This document shows positions 56,237 to 64,000 of a DNA stretch of 64,000 bases, piece after piece. The DNA lies in NCBI GenBank assembly GCA_030247885.1, contig JAPDRO010000005.1, forward strand, positions 1,116,001 through 1,180,000. The letters are read 5' to 3'. A program made the position numbers and the translations under genes. A model generated the notes under the pieces. The model did no database searches and was not told the origin of the DNA. It saw nothing but the letters and a program-made list of their open reading frames with translations. Each line of letters opens with the position of its first letter. The stretch's first letter is position 1. This DNA comes from Taxawa tesnikishii (nom. ined.). Its lineage: Eukaryota; Ascomycota; Dothideomycetes; Dothideales.

Positions 56237-58630
56237 ATGGGAGACTCCGAACGCCGCTTCGTCGACCAATTCTCGCACCAGCAGAATGAATCCGCCGACA
56301 CGGAAAGGCAACGCGAATACGGCGGGCATTGGGGAGCAGTCGAAGGCCACCAGCACCAGTCCGTCACGGGCGCCACAGGCGATGCGCTCAAACATGCCGT
56401 AGGCGGCTTTGAAGACCCTTCCTTTCGGCGCGACCACACAGTCGACCCCAATCGCACCAAAAGCCCGTGCCACAAAAAGAGCGCTCCGGCGTGGAGGGTG
56501 TAGGAAATGGTCCACAGGTACTTAGTACAAGCGATTCACTCGAGGTGCTGTGCGGGCCATTGTTGAACTACAGACGAATGAGCGGGGAGCACACGCGGGA
56601 TCCGGTGTGGCATGGCAGCGTGTTGATTGTCACGACACCAGGGCAGAAGAGTCCGACTTTACGTCTGGGTGCTGCTGGCAGGGCGCAGGAGAATCTGCAC
56701 GAGAGGGACGCGTCGACGACGGTCGAGGGCACGAAGCTGTATGAGGATCCGAGGAAGGCGTTCTGGCGCTTTGACCTGGCCGTTCCCTTCCAAAGCCACG
56801 AATCTAGCTGGACGTACAGTATCGATGGCATGCGCCTCGTCAGTCAGACGGGGAGCAGCCCAGGCGAACCGCGAACGTTTGCCGTTCCTGCCAAGACAGC
56901 GTCCATGCGGATCCTGTTCCACTCGTGCAATGGCTTTTCGGTTGGTACAGACACAGATGCCTGGTCTGGTCCCGCGCTGTGGAACGACGTCCTGCGAAAC
57001 CACGCCCAACAACCTTTTCACGTCATGATTGGTGGTGGAGACCAGATCTACAACGATGGAGTGAGGGTAGACGGACCGCTTAAGCCGTGGACTGATATTG
57101 CCAATCCCAAGAGGAGAAAAGACTTCCCGTTCAATGAAGAGCTGCGCGCACAGTGCGACGAGTACTATTTTAACAACTACGTGAGGTGGTACAACATGAA
57201 GCCGTTCTCAACTGCGAACGGGCAGATCCCCAGCTTAATATCTGGGACGATCACGACATTATCGATGGGTTCGGTTCCTATACTGATCACTTCATGCGTT
57301 GTGCGGTATTCAGAGGTATCGGAGGTGTGGCACATAAATACTACATGCTGTTCCAGCACCATCTCCCACCGCCGAAGAGCACCTTCACAACCGATGCCCC
57401 TGCCACCGTGCATGCTGCCGCAAACGGCAACGGGTCGACTCCTGCGGATGCCGTTCAGCTCAAGGATACGTGGGTAGCAACGCCTCAATCAGAAGATCCG
57501 TCCTACATCATCGGCAAGAAGCCCGGTCCTTATGTCGAAGAGCGCAGCCGCAGCATCTACTGCCAGCTCGGCGCACGCATGGCTTTTGTAGGTATCGATG
57601 CACGCACAGAGCGCACCCGCCATCAGATCAACTACCCCGAAACGTACGACCAGATCTTTTCTTTCACCTCGCAGAAACTGCGCGCCTCGGACGGCGCCAT
57701 CAAGCATCTGATTCTGCTCCTGGGCGTGCCAATCGCATACCCGCGCCTCCAATGGCTCGAGAATATGCTGTCATCCCCCATCATCGGGCCCATCCGCTTC
57801 CTGAACCGCCGCTTCGGCATCGCAGGCGGTTTCTTCAATCACTTCGACGGCAAGGTCGATCTGCTGGACGACCTGGACGACCACTACACGGCACACCAAC
57901 ACAAGCACGAGCGCAAGGAGCTGGTGCAGCGCCTGCAAGCACTCGCCAAGGAGCACTCGGTCCGCATCACCATCCTCGGCGGCGACGTGCACCTGGGCGC
58001 CATCGGGCGCTTCTACTCGAACCCGAACGAGAACATCCCCGCACACATGGACTGGCGCTACATGCCCAACATCATCAGCAGCGCCATCACCAACAAGCCG
58101 CCACCGGCCGCCGTCGCCAACCTGCTGGCCCGCCGCAACAAGATCCACCACCTCGACCACGAGACCGACGAGACGCTGCTGAACATCTTCGACAAGAACC
58201 CCGGCGCGGGAATGGAGGGCGTCAAGCCCAAGACCGCGGACAAGAATCACTGCACCATGCCGAGCAGGAACTACGCCATGATCTCCGAGAGCCACGACCA
58301 CGGCGCCACCACGGCCAACGGCCACGCGACCGCCGACGGCGTCGACGGCGTCGACGGCGCACACGCAGCAACAGCACGAGCGGACGACCCGACCCCCGCG
58401 AGCGTCAAGAACACGCGCTTCGCCATCCACGCCGGCGAGGTCGACGCCGGCACCGCCCACCCCGCCGCCTCCGGCCTCAGGCGGACGCGGCTGGGCGGCC
58501 AGTACGGTCTCGATGTGTGCCTCAGGGTCGAGATCTCCCCAACGATCGCGAGGGTCATACCGAGGGGTACGGCTTCTCGATCCCGGCGCTCGATGCTAGC
58601 GCCTACAAGGGCAGGGGCGAGAAGTGGTAA
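56237..58630 (+). CDS. PhoD-like metallophosphatase, three one-base frame breaks
   Basis: Fungal member of the PhoD/alkaline phosphatase D family, large version. ATG at 56237 opens MGDSERRFVDQFSHQQNES with a polar N-terminal tail. Core motifs: CGPLLNYRR and WHGSVLIVT (N-terminal beta domain), ILFHSCNGFS, GGGDQIYNDG and NIWDDHDIIDGFGSY (metal-binding Asp/His), FVGIDARTERT, LGVPIAYPRLQWLE, and ITILGGDVHLGAIGRFY (His of the metal site). A His/Ala/Asp-rich linker follows and the end is FSIPALDASAYKGRGEKW. Frames break in three C runs: CCC 56464-56466, CCCC 57228-57231, CCCC 58537-58540. With three bases added the gene is exactly 799 codons (798 aa) and intronless. No signal peptide, so it is probably intracellular; substrate unknown. 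Confidence 0.9.
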
Positions 58631-59126
58631 CGGGTGGGGCTTTTTTTGTGGATGAGGTTGGGGGGGGGGGGGGGGGGGGGGGGGTGAAATGGGAACGAAA
58701 GCGTGCGTGTCGGGCTATAGGCAAACGGTGACGCCGGTCTGCGGCGGTTCGGTGTAATGGTGGTTTGTTTGGGTAATGAACGCAGGGGAGGTTTGAGCGT
58801 CGGTCGATGGAAACTGTCTTGTTTTTTGTTTTGTTTTTTGTTCTGGTTTCTGCTACCTTGGGATTTGTATGTGGCGGATACCCCCCTTCCCCTTTCTTGT
58901 GCCTTCGAGTTTCTTTGGTTCTCGGTTTCCGTCTGCCTGCGCCGATCGGATGTTTGTTTGTGAAGGCGCATCTTCACCAGAGGAGAAAAGTTTGCTCCTT
59001 CTGACGTCCTCTTCGCAACGTGGTCAAGGTGCAACGCGATAAAGTCTTGGGCGCTTGTTCGCTCTCAACTATCCGCGACGAGGGGGAGGAGAAGGTAGTA
59101 CCAAATGAAGACAATGCGCTCGTCTA
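58631..59126. other. Convergent 3' flanks of PhoD and MFS genes
   Basis: Contains the poly-G run (58660-58684) and T-rich, G-broken tracts at 58816-58850. No gene recognised. Confidence 0.45.
58660..58684 (+). repeat. Poly(G) run of 25 bases
   Basis: Twenty-five consecutive G, about 30 bp after the PhoD stop codon. The true length may differ from the printed one because homopolymers elsewhere in this sequence look shortened. Confidence 0.8.
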
Positions 59127-60959
59127 TTACTCTCCCGAGGCGAACCGACTGCAAGCCCTCAGCCTGCGTCCATACGTCCACAGCAAAAAGGGGCGGGTAT
59201 ACCAAGCACAATCGCCACGAGCGCCAATACCGTGCAACCCATACCATAGTCGAGCGTCTTGAACAGATAAGGTGCGAAGAGCGGGAACCCGAACGCTGCC
59301 AGGGAACGCAAGAAACCGGTGGCGGCGGACGCGGAGGCGGCGTAGCGGGTGTACGAGTCAACGATGTAGGTCTGCATGCACTGGTAGCAGATCATTGTCG
59401 CGGCCGCGAAAATTGCTGCTCCGACCTAGATGCGGGGCGTGTCAGTAGGGAGAGTGTCGGGATGTTCGTTTTGGCGGTGGGCGGGATTGACGATTGATGG
59501 AGGAACTTACGTTTGGCACGATCCAGTACAGTTTCGCCTGCGCCGACCATCCGTAGAGCAAAACACCGATGGGAGTGACGATGGCGGCTGGTATCATCAG
59601 GGGATGCGGAATTCCGGCAGGCCTTTCGAGCCTTCTCCGAATCCGTACCGCACCCGCAGCTTGCGATAGATGGCATCCGTGGCAGGCCCACAGAACTGGG
59701 CCCCGATCAACGAGCCGAGGGCGAGAGATGTAATTCAGCGAGCCGACACTCGCGCTCATGCCGTAGCGCTGCGTCCACAGCGTTGGAAAGCTGGAGATGA
59801 AGAGGTACAACATGCCGTAGTTGAACGCCTGGTAGAGCGCGAAGAGCTGGATGATGGGTTGCGTAGCTAGCATGCGCCATGGCCGGGTCAAAGAGACCCG
59901 GAGGAGCCTGGCGAGGTTGCGGTCTGGTTCTTCCCACTCCGAGCGGAGAAGAGGGTTACCCGTTTCCTTACGCAGCCTGCGCGCCTTGAGGGTAAGCAAG
60001 CGAGGTGCGTAAGTTTCCTGTAGGAAAAACAATCCGCAAATCTGTATGAGAACGTTGAAGATTGTGATGCTCCAGAACGTCCATCGCCAAGTGGTATACT
60101 GTGCGATCGCACCGCCGGCTGTCCGTTTGTTAGTGGCGGACTGATAGCAGAAGCTCGAACCCTGCGTTACTTACCGATGGGTCCAATTGCTGGTCCAATT
60201 ACCTGGGCGAGTTGATAGACGCTCATTCCCCTGCCTCGTTCTTCGGGAAGCCAACAGTCTGAGAGTACTCCCCGCCGATCCACAAAGTGTTAGCTGAGCC
60301 CGAAAGGCAGGACGTAGCCAACGACTTACGGCTAGCGTGGCACTTCCGCCCAACCCAGCAAGAAACCGGAATGCTGTAAGCTCGGTCCTCGTCTGAGCAA
60401 AGCCGCACGCAAGATTGAAGATGATGAAAAACATGTTGCCGAGCTGGATAACTCTCGTTCTTCCCCAGATTTCCGAACAAGGAGACAAAATGAATGGACC
60501 AAAAGAGTATGCCAAGACGAAGATAGAGAGTATCATTTCGAGCTGTAGGCCGTGAGGAATTCGTAGATCGTGTGCGACGTCGCTGAGCGCTGGTGCGACT
60601 GTGGATGATGAGAGAGGCGGTATGAATGCAAAAGCGGAAACAATTAGTGTGGCCGCCCGTTTTCTAGGACGTGACCAATTCTTGGGGTTTTCTGGGTCAT
60701 CCGGGCCATCCCAAGTAACCTGTCCGTTGTCAGCACTACCTCAGGATTGGCCTGGGGCGATACGCCTTACAATGTTGGGGTCTTCCTTCTCTTCCGCTAC
60801 CGACGGGGTTGCCGTACTTGGTGCTTCTGATTTCGCATCAAGAGATTCTTCGTCCTGCAACGATACGCTGACAAATCCAGAGCTCTCATCTGCTGAGCTT
60901 TGAACGGAAGGACTCTGTATCGCCTTTACGGAGATCACGCAAAGCTTCTCCGGAAACAT
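59127..60959 (-). CDS. MFS transporter, drug:H+ antiporter-1 type, several frame breaks
   Basis: Plasma-membrane exporter of the 12-span DHA1 group (polyamine/multidrug TPO-like). Exons complement(59127..59425, 59511..60118, 60175..60267, 60330..60719, 60771..60959). The cytosolic N-terminus leads to VTWDGPDDPENPKNWSRPRK, the usual DHA1 entry. Spans and motifs include MILSIFVLAYSFGPFILSP with EIWGRTRVIQLGN (motif A), FRFLAGLGGSATLA, ERGRGMSVYQLAQVIGPAIG, TTWRWTFWSITIFNVLIQIC, LFFLQETYAPRLL (ETYAP motif), FALYQAFNYGMLYLF, and a C-terminal half with YIVDSYTRYAASASAATGF. Missing bases are inferred near 60330 (splice edge of exon 2), a CT pair near 59725, one base in GGGG 59600-59603 and one in AAAAA 59185-59189; with them the length is 528 codons (527 aa). 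The exon 2/3 junction is the weakest part. Confidence 0.82.
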
Positions 60960-62276
60960 TGTTAAGTTGCTCTCAGTGGATATGGGTTGATGGGTGAGAG
61001 GTTAAAGGACGACAGAAAGCGGTTGGATGCGTAATGCCAAAGGGAAGAAAGTGTATTGAAAGTTGTAGGAGATTAGGAAAGACACTGAAAAGAAGGACAA
61101 GGTTCTGCGGCGGAGTTGGATCTGTGGAAAAGGAACATGACCTACTTGTACAGTCCACAAGGGCAGCAGCACTGATCAGAGCATTCGAAGCTTTGTGCAT
61201 GCATGCCCAAACCTACCGGGCGGTATGCACTCGTGAAGATGACCTGACCTGCTTTCAGCAAGCCACCCAAACAAATTGTACCCCTGTAGAATTAAGTAAC
61301 AGGTATCCATTCTGCGTGGTTCGGGAGTTCCGCAACAGAGCACAATGGAGGTTGGAGTGCAGCAACTGGCTCAGACCACCTTGAACATTGAAAAGCGGTA
61401 ACTCTGAGCTTCAGTCACACGAGCCGTCCGCCAGAAAGCAGTGCAACAATGTCTCTCCCTGTCACGCTTGGAGCCTATTGGGGAGTCGCTTCAGTGTCCG
61501 TCGGTCCAGAAACAGAACCAGTGACGGCCAGGGTGTATGGCTACTCCGGTGCGTTCTTTCCATTCGTGGCATGGTAAAAGGCGTACAGCTGTCGCACGTC
61601 CTGACTGTCCGTCGTCGACGGTGCCCGGAGAACAGTGTAACACAAGGAGAACTGCCAGTATAGCTGAGACGTCGTGGGCGAGCCATTGCCCGACGCAAGC
61701 CACAGCTCTTGCCGAAGAGCTGAGATTGCCGGAGGGCTGGGCTGGGGAACAGATCGTGCCTTCCCAACTTGGTAAAGCGTGTGCGGCTGGAGCTGGGGAA
61801 GCCGGCAACTCATCCATCTCCTTAGTGTCGCGTGCTCTGTTTCCCAAGACAGATCTAGCATCGAACGACATCTCCTGAGAACGGCGTGAATAAGCAGCCA
61901 AACCGCCGACATTCGACGCATGGGAGGTTCTTCGAAATGCATCTGCTTGTCGTAACGACGGGAGCTGTATCCGTCCGAAAACTCTCATGTAAAGAACGAC
62001 GATCGTTCCCCGGGTTCGGCGGGTACGGCGGGTACCCACTAACAAGGAGCCACAGTATCACGATCACAAGATAGCCAGCTTTTTGGTTCTAACGTTGAGA
62101 GCGGTTGCTCGATATATTAGGTCTGAAAATATTACAGTAGCTCCATCGTGCGATCCGGGCTTTTACCAACCAACCAGACAGACATGAGATACGAGATTAC
62201 GAAAGAAGTGTTATGCGCCCCGATATCCCTCTCCAACCATACGACCCCCGGTCGTTCATGAGCCCCTCAGATCCGC
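60960..62276. other. Intergenic, 1.3 kb
   Basis: Promoter of the MFS gene and 3' flank of the wall-protein gene. Long frames at 61462-62045 overlap in several frames of both strands and have no recognisable content; not called. Confidence 0.4.
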
Positions 62277-63355
62277 TTAGAGAGCGAAGGCAGCGAGGGC
62301 GAAAAGACCGGCAGCACCGGCAACACCGGCCTTGCTGGCAGCGCCGGTGTAAGCAACCGGGGTGTAGGTGGCGGTACCGTTGTTCTTGATGACGGCACCG
62401 GTGGCAGAGCCGGAGGCAGAAGCAACGGAAGCCATGCTAGTTGGGCCAGCAGGAACCATGGTGGAGGTGGTCTGGGTCAGGGTCACTGGTCCAGTGATGG
62501 TCAGGGTGGTGGCAGAGCTGACCGGGTAGGTCTTGCTGTTGATGGTGAGGGTGGTAGCGGATGGGCAGTAGGTGGTCAGTGTAGACACGACCTGGGTAGT
62601 GGTGTAGACGGAGGCGGTCTTAGAGATTGGGGCCGTGCCGGTCATCTTGGGGGTGGTGGTGGGAACGACAGCTCCAGCGGGGTGGTCTTGGTCAGAGTGC
62701 ATGGGCAGTCAGTGATCGTCAGCGTGGTCGCAGAGCTGACGGTGTAGGTCTTGTTGTTCATGGTCAGGGTGGTCGCAGCAGGACAGTAAGTGGTGAAGCT
62801 TGTCACGACCTCAGTGACAGTGGCATCGCCGCTGGCAGCGGTGGTAGTGGGAACAGAGGCGGCGGCGCCAGCGGGGATCAGGGTCAGAGTGCCGTTGGAA
62901 GCGAATGGGTTCTCGCCAAGGCAGGAAGCGTAGCTAGAAGCGCAGGATGCGAAGTTGGCATCTGGAGAGCCACGGCAGGTATTGTAGGCATTGTAGCAGG
63001 CAGTCTGGCAGGTGCTCTGCTGAGAGAAGCAGTAAGAGAGGTTTGGGTCGCCGGTGCTGCGGCAGGCGTCCAGCTGAGAGACGCAGTCCGTAGCGGTGGC
63101 AGAGGCGCTTGCGGAGCTGGAGACAATGCTAGTAGTAGCCTGGGCAGTAGTGGTGACCGGAATCAGAGTGAGGGTGCCGTTAGGAGCGAATGGGTTCTCG
63201 CCAAGGCAGGAAGCATAGCTAGAAGCGCAGGATGCGAAGTTGGCATCTGGAGAGCCACGGCAGGTGTTATAGGCGTCGTAGCAGGCAGTCTGGGTCGCGT
63301 TCTGCGCGGCGACAGCGGTGGCAAGGGCGAGAAGAGCGGAGGTAGTGTACTTCAT
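62277..63355 (-). CDS. Cys-rich, GPI-anchored cell-wall protein with three four-Cys modules, one-base frame break
   Basis: A secreted wall protein. Signal peptide [18 protein letters not shown]; then three modules with identical spacing C-x6-C-x10-C-x6-C (Cys 25/32/43/50, 91/98/109/116, 120/127/138/145). Modules 1 and 3 are nearly the same ([20 protein letters not shown]) and each is followed by ENPFA(P/S)NGTLTLIP; module 2 is diverged. After a Thr/Ser stalk come two copies of a TTYCP(A/S)ATTLT...KTY unit, the second half of which ([17 protein letters not shown]) is common in fungal GPI proteins of the Ccg-6-like kind. The end, [17 protein letters not shown], is a GPI signal. One G is missing in the GGGG run at 62679-62682; with it the gene is 360 codons (359 aa), no intron. 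Possibly wall structure or adhesion; module function unknown. Confidence 0.82.
62877..63008 (-). repeat. Direct repeat copy 1, 132 bp, inside the wall-protein gene
   Basis: Encodes Cys module 3 and its NGTLTLIP tail. About 92% identical to the copy at 63162-63293. Confidence 0.85.
63162..63293 (-). repeat. Direct repeat copy 2, 132 bp, inside the wall-protein gene
   Basis: Encodes Cys module 1 and its NGTLTLIP tail; same phase as the other copy, so unequal exchange between them would keep the frame. Confidence 0.85.
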
Positions 63356-64000
63356 TTTTGCTAGAAGGGTTTGTCAAATGAATCGACGAAGCGAGTGTGT
63401 GTTGTTGTTCGGTGAGTAGTGATTGTTGATTGTGAGTGAGTGAGCGATGAGAAGATAACAGCGGGGAAGAAAATACTTATATGCGATATATGCGACTACA
63501 GGGTGGTGGAACTGACTTCCAGACAGGCTCTCCCACCAAGGAAAAACCTGCGTTAGTCAATGAGAGCAAATCAAAATACGAGGGGACGTTGTTCGTATCG
63601 ACAACGGCAAATTCCAGACATGTAGAGTTTAGCAGTGGTCGCAAGGTCTGTGCCAGTGATATGCGATAAATGACGTCGCTTGGAGTTATTTCTGGTGTTC
63701 ACTCAACGGGTTGTCAGTAAAATTGACTTTGGCCACCCTTGCTAGACCCGCCTATTGCCAGGTTCAGACAGTGTTTGTATGGCTAGTCGAAGACGGGTGA
63801 GCACCTGGTGCGAATCTTGACCCCGCAATGGGAAGGTCAACCGCGGGATGGTTCAAGGTCTTGCGTGACTGTGTTGTGGTTTACGGAAGATGTCGCTCTT
63901 CTGGTAACAGATCATAGTTGGTGGTATTGCTACATATGAGGCAGCTGGTCTAAGCCGATGGTAGACTGCCTGTCGGTGTTTCAGTCATGGATGGAAGAGG
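63356..64000. other. Upstream region of the wall-protein gene
   Basis: Likely promoter/5' UTR of the minus-strand gene, with a short GAGTGAGTGAGC-type purine repeat near 63433-63448. No other gene seen to the right edge. Confidence 0.4.

Noticed and set aside
61462-62045. Frames up to 184 codons on both strands
   Set aside because: Mutually overlapping without family features; treated as spacer.
1-64000. CRISPR arrays, operons, prophage or retroelement remains
   Set aside because: No spaced direct-repeat arrays, no bacterial-style gene strings and no LTR-type ends were seen; the window is ordinary fungal nuclear DNA with one DNA transposon.

Overview
The window looks like nuclear DNA of a filamentous ascomycete (Pezizomycotina; a Dothideomycete-like fungus is my best guess but is not proven). 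The signs are many short spliced introns of about 46-85 bp with CTAAC/CTGAC branch points, filamentous-fungal gene families (SCAP-like sterol sensor, GPI-anchored Ser/Thr-rich wall proteins, a CalB-like lipase, a CYP monooxygenase), an intron-bearing nuclear tRNA-Phe, and a Fot1/pogo-like transposon with the CpA-depleted, TpA-rich look of repeat-induced point mutation (RIP). About 29 protein genes are supported, most of them conserved single-copy housekeeping genes.

Layout. 1-6.1 kb: the acidic tail of a gene running in from the left, a tandem 130-bp repeat carrying a tRNA-Ser relic, a class 1A dihydroorotate dehydrogenase, an aldo/keto reductase and a secreted GPI-type protein. 6.1-8.0 kb: the decayed DNA transposon. 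8.5-16 kb, all on the minus strand: SIR2-type deacetylase, branched-chain keto acid dehydrogenase E2, gluconokinase, phosphatidylserine decarboxylase. 16.6-27.5 kb: ESCRT-II VPS25, a six-BRCT Brc1/Rtt107 repair scaffold, SCAP, and a 2OG-Fe(II) oxygenase. 28.3-41.2 kb: TIM44 and mitochondrial ribosomal protein uS11m (head to head), SGT2 and TMA20/MCTS1 (head to head), casein kinase 2 beta, a CHORD-CS protein and a glutaredoxin-like protein (head to head), an HpcH/HpaI aldolase and a small membrane protein. 41.7-45.4 kb: tRNA-Phe and a WHI2-like BTB protein. 46-52.8 kb is more accessory: a P450, an epoxide hydrolase and a secreted CalB-like lipase. 55-63.4 kb: a lineage-specific nuclear-type protein, a PhoD-family phosphatase, an MFS drug:H+ antiporter and a Cys-rich GPI wall protein with three four-Cys modules.

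Reading caution. At least seventeen places in well-conserved genes show a clean loss of one base inside a short mononucleotide run (usually C/G), and restoring reading-frame arithmetic always needs one extra base, never one fewer. This is better explained by sequencing or assembly error than by seventeen pseudogenes, so I annotate these genes as probably functional with a break in the given sequence. Exon coordinates were worked out by eye from splice signals, codon phase and family conservation; coding lengths were checked to be multiples of three after allowing for the missing bases.

I found no clear undescribed multi-gene system. The most unusual items are the three-module Cys-rich wall protein, the epoxide hydrolase with a GC-AG intron and a 15-nt exon, the P450/epoxide hydrolase/lipase neighbourhood, a 25-base poly-G run, and the many introns whose donor begins GTC.
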